Shown: in pieces, positions 25,508 through 33,356 of the stretch
How the letters are laid out: the number at the start of each line of letters is the position of its first letter
How positions within the stretch are numbered: the first letter of the stretch is position 1
NCBI RefSeq assembly: GCF_014207965.1
Contig: NZ_JACHLM010000002.1
Coordinates: forward strand, 1 to 64,000
Source of the DNA: Brevundimonas bullata
GTDB taxonomy: Bacteria; Pseudomonadota; Alphaproteobacteria; Caulobacterales; Caulobacteraceae
Reading direction: 5' to 3'
Length of the DNA stretch: 64,000 nucleotides
Translations under genes and position numbers: made by a program
Notes under the pieces: model-generated
What the model saw: only the letters and a program-made list of their open reading frames with translations
Told to the model about the DNA's origin: nothing
The model's database searches: none

Positions 25508-26608
25508 CTACTGACGGAACAGCAGGCTCCCGTCGCCATAGGAATAGAAACGATAGCCGCTGTCGATGGCGTGGGCGTAGGCGGCGCGCATCGTGCCGAT
25601 GCCCGCAAACGCCGAGACCAGCATGAAGAGGGTCGACTTGGGCAGGTGGAAGTTGGTCATCAGCACGTCGCAGGCGCGGAAACGGTAGCCGGGCGTGATG
25701 AAGATGGCGGTGTCGCCGTGGAAGGGCTGGACCACGCCGTCCTCGGTGGTGGCGCTTTCCAGCAGGCGAAGCGAGGTGGTGCCGACGCAGACGATGCGGC
25801 CGCCCGCCGCGCGCACGGCGTTAAGGGCGGCGGCGGTCTCGGGCGAGACCTCGCCCCACTCGGAGTGCATCTTGTGGTCGGCGGTGTCGTCGGCCTTGAC
25901 CGGCAGGAAGGTGCCGGCGCCGACGTGCAGGGTCACGGCATGGGTGCTGACGCCGCGCGCGCGGATCGCCTCCAGCAGGGCCGGGGTGAAGTGCAGGCCC
26001 GCCGTGGGGGCGGCCACCGAGCCGTCATAGGTCGCAAAGACCGTCTGATAGTCCTTCAGGTCGCGATCGTCCTCGGGCCGCTTGGCCGCGATATAGGGGG
26101 GCAGGGGCATGACCCCGACGTCGCGGATGGCGTCGTCCAGCGCCGGCCCGGCCAGGTCGAAGCGCAGGGTGATCAGGCCGTCCTCGTCCTTGGCCTCGAC
26201 CGTAGCGTCGAGACGGCCCAATTCGCAGGCGCCGTCAAACTGTCGCCCGAAGCGCACCCGGTCGCCGACCTTCAGCCGCTTGCCCGGCTTCATGAAGGCA
26301 GACCAGACGTCGGGGGCGTCGCGGTGGTGCAAGGTGGCCTCGACCTCGACGGTCAGGGTGTCGCCCTCTGGCCCGCCGACCACGGGGTTGGGCCGCTGGC
26401 GCACGCCCGACAGGCGCGCCGGGATCACCCGCGTGTCGTTGAACACCAGGGCGTCGCCGGGTTGCAGGAAGTCCGGCAGGTCGCGGATGATCCGGTCGTC
26501 CAGCGCGCCGTCCCTGACCACCAGCAGGCGCGCGGAATCGCGCGGCTCGGCGGGGCGCAGCGCGATGCAGTCATCGGGCAGGTCGAAATCGAAATCTGAG
26601 GTCAGCAT
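25508..26608 (-). CDS. queA: S-adenosylmethionine:tRNA ribosyltransferase-isomerase
   Basis: 366 residues from ATG 26608. It converts preQ1-34 to epoxyqueuosine using the ribosyl part of SAM. Motifs: [99 protein letters not shown] and [21 protein letters not shown]. Full length with every conserved block. Together with tgt it forms the tRNA stage of queuosine synthesis. Confidence 0.96.
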   Translation of the reverse strand: MLTSDFDFDLPDDCIALRPAEPRDSARLLVVRDGALDDRIIRDLPDFLQPGDALVFNDTRVIPARLSGVRQRPNPVVGGPEGDTLTVEVEATLHHRDAPDVWSAFMKPGKRLKVGDRVRFGRQFDGACELGRLDATVEAKDEDGLITLRFDLAGPALDDAIRDVGVMPLPPYIAAKRPEDDRDLKDYQTVFATYDGSVAAPTAGLHFTPALLEAIRARGVSTHAVTLHVGAGTFLPVKADDTADHKMHSEWGEVSPETAAALNAVRAAGGRIVCVGTTSLRLLESATTEDGVVQPFHGDTAIFITPGYRFRACDVLMTNFHLPKSTLFMLVSAFAGIGTMRAAYAHAIDSGYRFYSYGDGSLLFRQ

Positions 26609-26715
26609 GAGGTGGGGCAAAGGCCATGCCCGCGCCGCCCGGTCAAGGCACGCAGCGGTTGGCCGCGTCGTATGAAGCGTCTATCTGAGCCCCCAGTTTG
26701 CATGAGGAAGACGAC

Positions 26716-27174
26716 ATGGCCGATCGCTATCTGGATGACCTGGCCGTCGGCGAGAGCTGGGAAGGCGCGCCCTTCACCATCACCGAGGCTGAGATCATCG
26801 CCTTCGCCCAGCAGTTCGACCCCCAGCCCATGCATATCGACGCCGCCGCCGCCGCCGAGGGCCGGTTCGGCGGCCTGATCGCCAGCGGTTGGCACGTCGC
26901 CTCACGAGTGATGCGCGAATATGTCGACGCCGCCTATTTCGGCGCCACGCCCATGCTGGGCCTCAGCATCGACGACCTGCGCTGGCTGCGCCCGGTGCGG
27001 CCTGGCGACACCCTGACGGCGCGCCGCGAAATCCTGGCCGTCACTCCGTCGCAGAGCCGCCCCGACCGTGGCACGGTCAAGACCAAGACCTGGGTCCGCA
27101 ATCAGGACGGCGATTTGGTCATGACCTTCGAGAACCTGATGCAACTGCCGAAGGACGCCTCGGCGCGGCTCTAG
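26716..27174 (+). CDS. MaoC-family dehydratase
   Basis: 152 residues from ATG 26716 with AGGAAG six bases upstream. Single hot-dog domain: YLDDLAVGESWEGAPFTITEAEI, then FAQQFDPQPMHIDA with the Asp and His of the R-hydratase motif, GLIASGWHVAS, and WLRPVRPGDTL. It probably hydrates an enoyl-CoA or acts on a related thioester. Transcribed divergently from queA; its stop overlaps the convergent stop of the next gene. Confidence 0.82.
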   Translation: MADRYLDDLAVGESWEGAPFTITEAEIIAFAQQFDPQPMHIDAAAAAEGRFGGLIASGWHVASRVMREYVDAAYFGATPMLGLSIDDLRWLRPVRPGDTLTARREILAVTPSQSRPDRGTVKTKTWVRNQDGDLVMTFENLMQLPKDASARL

Positions 27175-28076
27175 GCGCCTCCGATCAGGCGAGGGCGGCC
27201 CAGTTGGCGGACAAGAGGGCTCCACATCGTGGCGATATGGCTGCCGCCATAGACCACGAGGACGCGGCCATGCGTGTCCATCCGTGACCGGATCAGGTCG
27301 AACAGGTGCTGATCCCTGATCCGCGAGTGCTGTTTGAGCTCCTTTTGAACCGGCCCAGCATGGTCGGGATCATTGTTCGCCAGCCAGTTTGGATCGGCGT
27401 TCAAGTCTAGGCCCGTCCGGTCGCGATACCATGCGCGGAAGGCGAGGGCGCTGACGTCAGGCGTGGGGGCCAGGTCGCGTGCGATCCATCGAGCCCAACG
27501 CTCGAAACAAGGATCGAAGCGGGGATCGGCGGGCCCTGTGATGTGGCCCTCCATCATGCTCTGGGCGAGCGGCCCGAAAAGGAAGGCATAGAAGGCGTCC
27601 TGCGGGTCTCTGCCTGTCGCCAGAAGGGCGGCGTAGATGTCCTGGTCGGACGGCTCGCCGCCCCATAGGGGGATGTTGTGATCCATCGCCAACTGCGCCG
27701 TGTAGAGCGCTTCTCCGCTGGCATAGGGGTCGGCTGAGGCCTTCAGTCGCCGCGCCCCCTCGGTGATTGGGCGCGGCCATTCCCCGAGCGCCGTCTTCAC
27801 GCCCTCGACGATGACAGCGCCAGGCTGAACCGCCTGGAAGGCGGTTCGCACCAGGGCAAAAGTCGGATGCTCGCCATTGATCGAGTGCTCCGTCGCCACG
27901 AAGCCCAGTGTCCTGTCGCCGCGCTCGAACACGGCCAGGAAAGGCGGTTGGCGCGGCAGGCGAGCCTGTAGCGCGAGGCTGAACTCGGATACGCCTTCGG
28001 GGTGCGAGGGAGCGGTGGTGCATCCGGCGGCTGAGAGCCCCCCGAAAAGCGCCAATCTGCGGTTCAGCTTGATCAT
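27171..28076 (-). CDS. Hypothetical lipoprotein, possibly TraB/ChaN-like
   Basis: 301 residues with an N-terminal signal and lipobox-like SAAGCTT. The body has LGFVATEHSINGEHPTFAL, AVIVEG and a late VLVVYGGSHIATMWSPL. An early strand with His-x-x-x and a late G-G-S-H-I resemble TraB/GumN or ChaN-type proteins, but similarity is only at motif level. Predicted cell-envelope location. Function unknown. Confidence 0.5.
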   Translation of the reverse strand: MIKLNRRLALFGGLSAAGCTTAPSHPEGVSEFSLALQARLPRQPPFLAVFERGDRTLGFVATEHSINGEHPTFALVRTAFQAVQPGAVIVEGVKTALGEWPRPITEGARRLKASADPYASGEALYTAQLAMDHNIPLWGGEPSDQDIYAALLATGRDPQDAFYAFLFGPLAQSMMEGHITGPADPRFDPCFERWARWIARDLAPTPDVSALAFRAWYRDRTGLDLNADPNWLANNDPDHAGPVQKELKQHSRIRDQHLFDLIRSRMDTHGRVLVVYGGSHIATMWSPLVRQLGRPRLIGGA

Positions 28077-28196
28077 GGCGCAGGATGAACACGGCGGGTG
28101 GGCCGCGCCTACTTAAATGCCTGTCATGCGAGCCGCTGCGGCTCTGATCCGCCCGCTGCGGTTGACCGCGGGCGTTCAAGGCTGCAAAGCCGGTTC

Positions 28197-29867
28197 ATGC
28201 TTCAGAACCTTGAAACCCTGTCCCGTGAGGCCCGTTCGTGGCCGTTTGAGCAAGCGCGCAACCTGCTGGCCCACGTGCTCAAAAAACGGCTGTCGGATGC
28301 GGAGCGCGATGCGGCGAAGCTGCTGATCGACGCTGGCAAGGCGGATGAGGCTCTGGCGACCTTCGAGGCGCTGAACCGGCCGGTGATCCTGGAGACGGGC
28401 TACGGACCGTCGGGCCTGCCGCACATGGGCACCTTCGGCGAGGTCGCGCGTACGACCATGGTGCGCAATGCGTTTCGCGCCCTGACCGGCGACCACTGGC
28501 GCACGCGCCTGATCGCCTTCAGCGACGACATGGACGGTCTGAGGAAGGTGCCCGAGGGGGTGCCGAACCCGGAGATGCTGCGCGAAGACCTGCATCTGCC
28601 GCTGACCAAGGTGCGCGATCCGTTCGGCACGCACGACAGCTTCGGCGCGCACAACAACGCCCGCCTGCGCGCCTTTCTCGACAGCTTCGGCTTCGAGTAC
28701 GAGTTCATGTCCTCGACCGAGACCTATCGCTCGGGCCGGTTCGACGCGACCTTGCTGACCCTGCTGGAACGCTTCGACAAGGTCATGGGCATCATGCTGC
28801 CGACCCTGGGCGAGGAGCGCCGCGCCACCTATTCGCCCTTCCTGCCGATCAGCCCGATCACCGGCCATGTGCTGCAGGTGCCGACGCTGGAACGCAACGT
28901 CGAGCGCGGCACCATCGTCTTTGACGATCCGGCTGGCGGCCGCACCGAGCTGCCCGTCACCGGCGGGCATGTGAAGCTGCAGTGGAAGCCCGACTGGGCC
29001 ATGCGCTGGACCGCGCTGGACGTCGACTATGAGATGTCGGGCAAGGACCTGATCGAGAGCGTGCGCGAGAGCGGCAAGATCTGTCGCGCCCTGGGCGGCA
29101 CGCCGCCGGAAGGCTTCAACTACGAGCTCTTCCTCGACGTTGAGGGCAAGAAGATCTCCAAGTCCAAGGGCAACGGCCTGACGATGGACGAGTGGCTGCG
29201 CTACGGCACGCCCGAGAGCCTGAGCTGGTACATGTTCCAGTCGCCGAAGTCGGCCAAGAGCCTGCACTTCAACGTCATTCCGCGCGCGACGGACGACTAT
29301 CTGTCCTTCATCGAGCAGTACAAGACGCAGGAACCGGCCAAGCAGATCGACAACGCCGTCTGGCACATTCACTCGGGTCAACCGCCCGAGAGCGCCTCGC
29401 CGGTGTCCTTCGCCCTGCTGCTGAACCTGGTGGGCGTGGCCAACGCCTCCAGCAAGGACCAGCTGTGGGCCTATTTCGCCAAATACCTGCCGGACGCCGC
29501 GCCCGAGAACGAGCCGGTGCTGGACCGTCTGATGGGCTATGCGTTGAACTACTACGAGGACTTCGTGAAGCCCTCGAAGACCTATCGTCTGCCCGACGAC
29601 AAGGAGAAGGCGGCGCTGCTGGACCTGGCCGGACGCTTGAAGGCTCTTCCGGCCGACACGACCGACGGCGAGGCCATCCAGGGCGAGGTCTATGCGGTGG
29701 GCAAGGCACATGAGTTCGAGCCGCTGCGGGCCTGGTTCCAGGCGCTCTACGAGGTGCTGCTGGGCGCTTCGCAGGGGCCGCGCTTCGGGTCGTTCGCGGC
29801 CATCTATGGTCTGCCCCAGACCATCGTCCTGATCGAAGCGGGCGCGAACGGCGAACTGGCGGCTTAA
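28197..29867 (+). CDS. lysK: Lysyl-tRNA synthetase, class I
   Basis: 556 residues from ATG 28197 (MLQNLETL). A class I enzyme, unrelated to the usual bacterial class II LysRS, with the HIGH-equivalent [11 protein letters not shown] and the KMSKS loop [10 protein letters not shown]. It charges tRNA-Lys with lysine. Sequence upstream of the chosen start is Arg/Cys-rich and not protein-like. Class I LysRS is normal in many alphaproteobacteria. Its presence about 8 kb from a tRNA-Lys integration scar is noteworthy but may be chance. Confidence 0.95.
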   Translation: MLQNLETLSREARSWPFEQARNLLAHVLKKRLSDAERDAAKLLIDAGKADEALATFEALNRPVILETGYGPSGLPHMGTFGEVARTTMVRNAFRALTGDHWRTRLIAFSDDMDGLRKVPEGVPNPEMLREDLHLPLTKVRDPFGTHDSFGAHNNARLRAFLDSFGFEYEFMSSTETYRSGRFDATLLTLLERFDKVMGIMLPTLGEERRATYSPFLPISPITGHVLQVPTLERNVERGTIVFDDPAGGRTELPVTGGHVKLQWKPDWAMRWTALDVDYEMSGKDLIESVRESGKICRALGGTPPEGFNYELFLDVEGKKISKSKGNGLTMDEWLRYGTPESLSWYMFQSPKSAKSLHFNVIPRATDDYLSFIEQYKTQEPAKQIDNAVWHIHSGQPPESASPVSFALLLNLVGVANASSKDQLWAYFAKYLPDAAPENEPVLDRLMGYALNYYEDFVKPSKTYRLPDDKEKAALLDLAGRLKALPADTTDGEAIQGEVYAVGKAHEFEPLRAWFQALYEVLLGASQGPRFGSFAAIYGLPQTIVLIEAGANGELAA

Positions 29868-29873
29868 CGGCTC

Positions 29874-29979
29874 CGTCATCCCGGCCGGAGCCGCAGGCGA
29901 AGAGCCGGGACCGCCCAGGACACCGACGGTGGCGCTTCTTGCGGTCCCGGATAACGGCTTTGCCGTTTCCGGGATGACG
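29874..29979. repeat. REP-like inverted-repeat element 2
   Basis: Ends CGTCATCCCGG (29874-29884) and CCGGGATGACG (29969-29979) are perfect inverted repeats. Inside, GAGCCGGGACCG and GCGGTCCCGG give a second nested stem. It starts seven bases after the lysK stop. Same CGTCATCCCGG termini as the element at 39819-39932. Confidence 0.8.
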
Positions 29980-30012
29980 CGGGTGTCTAGCTGGCCTCAA
30001 GTAGCCCGAAGG

Positions 30013-30067
30013 GCGGTAGGCCCAAAAAATGTGCGGTAGGCCCAAACAAACATGAACCGAATATAAC
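30013..30067 (+). promoter_or_regulatory. Promoter with tandem 14-bp direct repeat
   Basis: GCGGTAGGCCCAAA occurs twice, at 30013-30026 and 30033-30046, exactly 20 bases apart. TATAAC at 30062-30067 is a good -10. The second repeat overlies the expected -35 position, so the pair looks like a tandem activator or repressor site. It serves the SH3-domain gene at 30141. Confidence 0.5.
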
Positions 30068-30140
30068 GGCGAGGCCGGGGGAGCCTTCAGCTTCGCTGGC
30101 GCATTGTCCTCCTCACGATAGTCGATGACAGGAGAGAGAC

Positions 30141-30620
30141 ATGTCGAAGTTCTTCAAAACGGGCCTTGCCGCCACCGCAATGCTCGCCGCTCTGGGTTCG
30201 GCCGCCGTGCCGATGACCGCCAGCGCCATGCCTCAAGCCAACGGCATCACCAACTGCGACGCCCCGGGCGGTCGCCAGCAAGCGGGCGCCGCGATCGGCG
30301 CCGTGCTGGGCGGCCTGGCCGGCAGCCAGGTGTCCAAGAATGAGCGCGCCCTCGGCGCCGTGGTCGGCGCGGGCGCCGGCGCCGCCGCCGGTTCCTATAT
30401 CGGCTGCAACCAGCAGCGCGCGCGTTCGGCCAACCAGGCCGCCGCCAACTCGTACCGCGCCACCTCGAACCTGCGTATCCGCACGGGCCCTGGCGCCAAC
30501 TATCGCCAGACCGGCAGCCTGTCGGCCGGCCAGCCCTTCACCGCTGTGGGTTCGCAGGGCGAGTGGGTGCAGATCGCCGGCGGCGGCTGGGTGAACGCCC
30601 GCTACGTCGCGCAGAACTAA
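30141..30620 (+). CDS. Secreted SH3b-domain protein with glycine-zipper segment
   Basis: 159 residues with a signal peptide ending near MTASA and a strong GGAGAGAG ribosome-binding site. Residues about 45-90 form a glycine-zipper (GAAIGAVLGGLAGSQVSKNERALGAVVGAGAGAAAG), a membrane-inserting motif. The C-terminus (about 97-157) is a bacterial SH3 domain: SNLRIRTGPGANYRQTGSL, EWVQIAGGGWVNARYV. It probably binds the cell wall or envelope under stress. Single gene, ending at a strong terminator. Confidence 0.82.
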   Translation: MSKFFKTGLAATAMLAALGSAAVPMTASAMPQANGITNCDAPGGRQQAGAAIGAVLGGLAGSQVSKNERALGAVVGAGAGAAAGSYIGCNQQRARSANQAAANSYRATSNLRIRTGPGANYRQTGSLSAGQPFTAVGSQGEWVQIAGGGWVNARYVAQN

Positions 30621-30643
30621 AGACTCCAAACCTGAATCTGATG

Positions 30644-30672
30644 AGGGCCGCCCCGGTGGGGCGGCTCTTTTT
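30644..30672 (+). terminator. Rho-independent terminator
   Basis: Perfect stem GCCGCCCC (30647-30654), loop GGT, GGGGCGGC (30658-30665), extendable by three pairs, followed by TCTTTTT. It ends the SH3-domain gene; the convergent S24 gene stops at 30684. Confidence 0.9.
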
Positions 30673-30683
30673 CGTTTAGCGCC

Positions 30684-31319
30684 TTACTGACTGACCCACA
30701 GGATGCGGGCCATCCACAGGATGTCGCGGCGGGGCAGGGCGCGTGGCGGATAGGCGGGATTGATCGAAGCCAAGGTCACTTCGCGGGCTTTCAGGGCGGC
30801 GATTTCCTTGGCCAGGGTCTCGCCGCCGGTGGTGCGGACCACGACACGGTCGCCCTTGCGCACATCGGTCGCCTCGCGGTCGACGATGACCTTGTCGCCT
30901 TCGCGATAGAGAGGCGTCATCGAATCGCCGGCGATCTGAAGGCTTAGCAGGCTGTCCTTCACGCGTGGCAGGTCGGTCAGTTCCCAGCCCTCGGCCAGCG
31001 GCAACCCGGCGTCGTCGAAGAAACCGTCGACGCCCGCCTGAGCCAAGCCTAGCAGGGGAATGGAGGCGGATTCGGGCGGCGCGTCATCGGCCAGCGCTGC
31101 AAAGCCGCCCAGCGATAGGCCTGTCGCCTCCAGCACCCGAGTCAGGCTCTCGGTGGAGGGCCAACGCGGACGCGGCGGTTCCCCGGGGCCAAAGCGTTTC
31201 GAGGGGTTGAAGCTGGTCGCGTCCAGGCCAGCTCGCCGCGCGAGACCGGAGGGCGAGGTTCCCTCGCGATGGGCCAGGGCGTCCAGGGCCTTCCAGAGCT
31301 TGGCGTGAGAGAGGGGCAC
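30684..31319 (-). CDS. S24/LexA-like transcriptional repressor
   Basis: 211 residues. An N-terminal helix-turn-helix region (about 12-65, GTSPSGLARRAGLDATSFNPSKR) precedes an S24 peptidase domain. The self-cleavage site A95-G96 is in LAQAGVDGFF, catalytic Ser133 in AGDSMTP and Lys171 in TLAKEI. It therefore probably cleaves itself on RecA activation or another signal and releases its operator, like LexA or phage CI. The palindrome at 31350-31366, 31 bases upstream, is a likely autoregulatory site. Confidence 0.85.
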   Translation of the reverse strand: MPLSHAKLWKALDALAHREGTSPSGLARRAGLDATSFNPSKRFGPGEPPRPRWPSTESLTRVLEATGLSLGGFAALADDAPPESASIPLLGLAQAGVDGFFDDAGLPLAEGWELTDLPRVKDSLLSLQIAGDSMTPLYREGDKVIVDREATDVRKGDRVVVRTTGGETLAKEIAALKAREVTLASINPAYPPRALPRRDILWMARILWVSQ

Positions 31320-31349
31320 GAGCGTTTCCCTAGCGGCGACGTCCGTAGT

Positions 31350-31366
31350 CTATCGTGCGTCGATAG
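31350..31366. promoter_or_regulatory. Palindromic operator upstream of the S24 repressor
   Basis: CTATCG-TGCGT-CGATAG, two perfect 6-base arms about a 5-base spacer, lies between the S24 start (31319) and the stop of the gene at 31377. Position and symmetry fit a dimer-binding autoregulatory operator. Confidence 0.5.
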
Positions 31367-31376
31367 GAATATCCAC

Positions 31377-31811
31377 CTAGTCCGCGTCAGCACCGATGGC
31401 GCGGCGTTCCTGCCAGGCCCAAAAGGTTCCGATGGCGATGGCCAGCATGATGCCGTAGCCGGTCATGTTGACCACGGTGTAGAAGGCCGAGATCGGCGTG
31501 CGCAGGTCCAACATGATCATCACGTGGCTGGTGACGGCCAATAGTTGCAGGGCGCAGGCCCAGACGGGCCAGGACCGCGGCGCCTTCCAGACCATGGCGC
31601 CGAAGATGATGAGGAGCGCGACGTCGATGGCGAAAACGCCCCACTGCACCCCAAAATAGCTGCCTGAGGTTTGGGCCATCAGGGACGCGAACCAGGCGAA
31701 CAAGTATGCGCCCGCGCCGATGCGTTCCGGTCGTCCGCCCTGGAGCAAGGCGAACATCCCCACAACGACCATGAAGGCGGCGCCGACTAATGCCGGCCAA
31801 GTGTCAAACAT
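31377..31811 (-). CDS. Integral membrane protein, unknown function
   Basis: 144 residues from ATG 31811 (MFDTWPALVGAAF). Four hydrophobic segments are visible, including VGAAFMVVVGMFALLQGG, VFAIDVALLIIFGAMVW, CALQLLAVTSHVMIMLDL and MTGYGIMLAIAIGTFWAW. Aromatic residues cluster at segment ends. No family recognised. Its stop is 57 bases upstream of the S24 gene start on the same strand, with the operator between. Confidence 0.65.
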   Translation of the reverse strand: MFDTWPALVGAAFMVVVGMFALLQGGRPERIGAGAYLFAWFASLMAQTSGSYFGVQWGVFAIDVALLIIFGAMVWKAPRSWPVWACALQLLAVTSHVMIMLDLRTPISAFYTVVNMTGYGIMLAIAIGTFWAWQERRAIGADAD

Positions 31812-31901
31812 GAATCGCCCCCACTGTCGTCTGACAATGGGGGCGAGCATATCGCAGTGTCACCGAGAACCGGAGAGCCGATCCTCTAGGTTACGATTAT
31901 T

Positions 31902-32249
31902 TCACGCGACGCGCAGGTGGTCGGCCTTGCGGGTCATCGGACGGTCGTCCCACTCTTCCGGCTTGTTCAGCGGGCCAGCGGCGTAGGTGCCGTAGCCGAG
32001 GCGACGGTGGTCTTTTTGCAGCTCGGCGTGGCAGGCGACGACGGCGTCGCGCGCGGTGCTGAGGGCCATGATGGCCTCGACGGCCTTGGCCTGCGAAGCG
32101 GCGCCGGACACCGGCGAGATCGACAGGGCGGCGCGGGCGCCGATCATCGACTGAACCAGGGTGGTGGCGTGGGTGATGGCGTCATCCACCGCTTTTTCGG
32201 TGGCGTACAGGTCGCCGGCGACGCTGGCGATGACTTCGGTGCGGTCCAT
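31902..32249 (-). CDS. Conserved hypothetical protein
   Basis: 115 residues from ATG 32249 (MDRTEVIASVAGD). Largely helical: AVDDAITHATTLVQSMIGARAALSISPVSG, then AIMALSTARDAVVACHAELQKDHRRLGYGTYAAGPLNKPEEW. No signal peptide. The central helices resemble small cytosolic proteins seen in Caulobacterales; function unknown. An AT-rich upstream region 32250-32360 with TTAA-rich palindromes probably contains its promoter. Confidence 0.65.
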   Translation of the reverse strand: MDRTEVIASVAGDLYATEKAVDDAITHATTLVQSMIGARAALSISPVSGAASQAKAVEAIMALSTARDAVVACHAELQKDHRRLGYGTYAAGPLNKPEEWDDRPMTRKADHLRVA

Positions 32250-32362
32250 GACTTTACCCCTCAATAAAGAAAATCCCGTCATTTCTTAACGCGTATTAAG
32301 GGTGTCTGGTAGCGTTTTGTTTACCAATGGTTACGTTTCAACCTGAGGATGTGTTAACTACC

Positions 32363-32770
32363 TTAAGTGGCGTTGTCATTGTCGTCGAGCAGGAAGTGGG
32401 CGGTCAGGGAGGCGATGGGTTGGTCGCGCGTTTCCTGCCAGGCTTCGGCGACGACGTAGGCGACGCGCCGCCCGGCCTTGTTGATGCGGGCATGGGCGAA
32501 GACGTCCGCGGGCTTGCCTGAGCGCAAATAGGCCACGGTGACATTGATCGGGCGGGGCAGGCGCAGGCGCGGATAGCTGAGCGAGACCTGGGCGACGGCG
32601 GTCATCTCCAGCAGGGCGGCGGTCGATCCGCCGTGCAGGGCCGGCAGCATGGGATTGCCGATCAGATGGTCCGCGAAGGGCATGACGACGGTCAGGGCGT
32701 CGCCGTTCAGCTGGGTCCGCAGACCGAGGAAGCGGGCGTAGGGCAGGCTGTCCAGCAGGGGGGCGGTCAT
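32363..32770 (-). CDS. PaaI-family thioesterase
   Basis: 135 residues, hot-dog fold: NPMLPALHGGSTAALLEMTAVAQV contains the HGG loop and the Glu/Asp-like position on the central helix of acyl-CoA thioesterases. It hydrolyses acyl- or aryl-CoA. The start ATG overlaps the stop of the second thioesterase gene by four bases, so the two are translated together and may form a heteromer. Cytosolic. Confidence 0.8.
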   Translation of the reverse strand: MTAPLLDSLPYARFLGLRTQLNGDALTVVMPFADHLIGNPMLPALHGGSTAALLEMTAVAQVSLSYPRLRLPRPINVTVAYLRSGKPADVFAHARINKAGRRVAYVVAEAWQETRDQPIASLTAHFLLDDNDNAT

Positions 32771-33255
32771 GCGGCGTCTCCTGCGGTGCGGCTAGACTTG
32801 GCGCGCAGATTGGCGCCGGCGCGGTGGTCGCCCTCGGCGCTGATGACATAGGCGGACTGGGCGGCGGCCACGGGATCGGCGGGGTCGTCCTCAAAGGCCC
32901 AGGCGCGGACAAAGCCGATGCTGCGCGTCAGCCGGTAGCAGCGCGCCTCGGCGATCAGATCGCGCCCCGGGATGGCCGCGCGCATATAGTCAACGCGCAG
33001 GTCCAAGGTGGCGATCGGTTGATAGGTCTTCAGCCCGACCCAGACGGCCAGGCCGCCGACATGATCAAGCAAGGTCGTGACCAGGCCCCCTGCCAGGACG
33101 CCGGTCTCCGGATCGCCGACCAGATCGGCGCGGTAGGGCACGCGCAGACGCACCCTGTCGGCGTCCAGTCCTTCATACTGAAAGCCCAAAGCATGAGTGT
33201 GCGCCGCGCCAGAGGCGAGTTGGGGCAACAGGGTGGTCAGAAATTGATCCGTCAT
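32767..33255 (-). CDS. PaaI-family thioesterase, paralogue
   Basis: 162 residues from ATG 33255 (a GTG at 33261 is possible). Hot-dog motif: PETGVLAGGLVTTLLDHVGGLAV, where LDH supplies the catalytic acid. LDLRVDYMRAAIPGRDLIAEARCYRLTRSIGFVRAWAFEDD is typical of the family core. First gene of a two-gene coupled unit with the thioesterase at 32363. Tandem PaaI-like pairs suggest obligate heteromers. Confidence 0.82.
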   Translation of the reverse strand: MTDQFLTTLLPQLASGAAHTHALGFQYEGLDADRVRLRVPYRADLVGDPETGVLAGGLVTTLLDHVGGLAVWVGLKTYQPIATLDLRVDYMRAAIPGRDLIAEARCYRLTRSIGFVRAWAFEDDPADPVAAAQSAYVISAEGDHRAGANLRAKSSRTAGDAA

Positions 33256-33356
33256 TGACACGCCTTTGGCTGAGGCTGGCTACGATCGTGCCGATCGCGA
33301 CAGCGCCTGCCTTGGTGGCCTGCGGTTCGGGGTCTTGTCCAGTGGCGCTTGGCCGA

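Noticed and set aside
32281-32360. CtrA binding sites (TTAA-rich palindromes)
   Set aside because: TTAA pairs here are five or six bases apart rather than the seven required by the consensus, so the match is not convincing.
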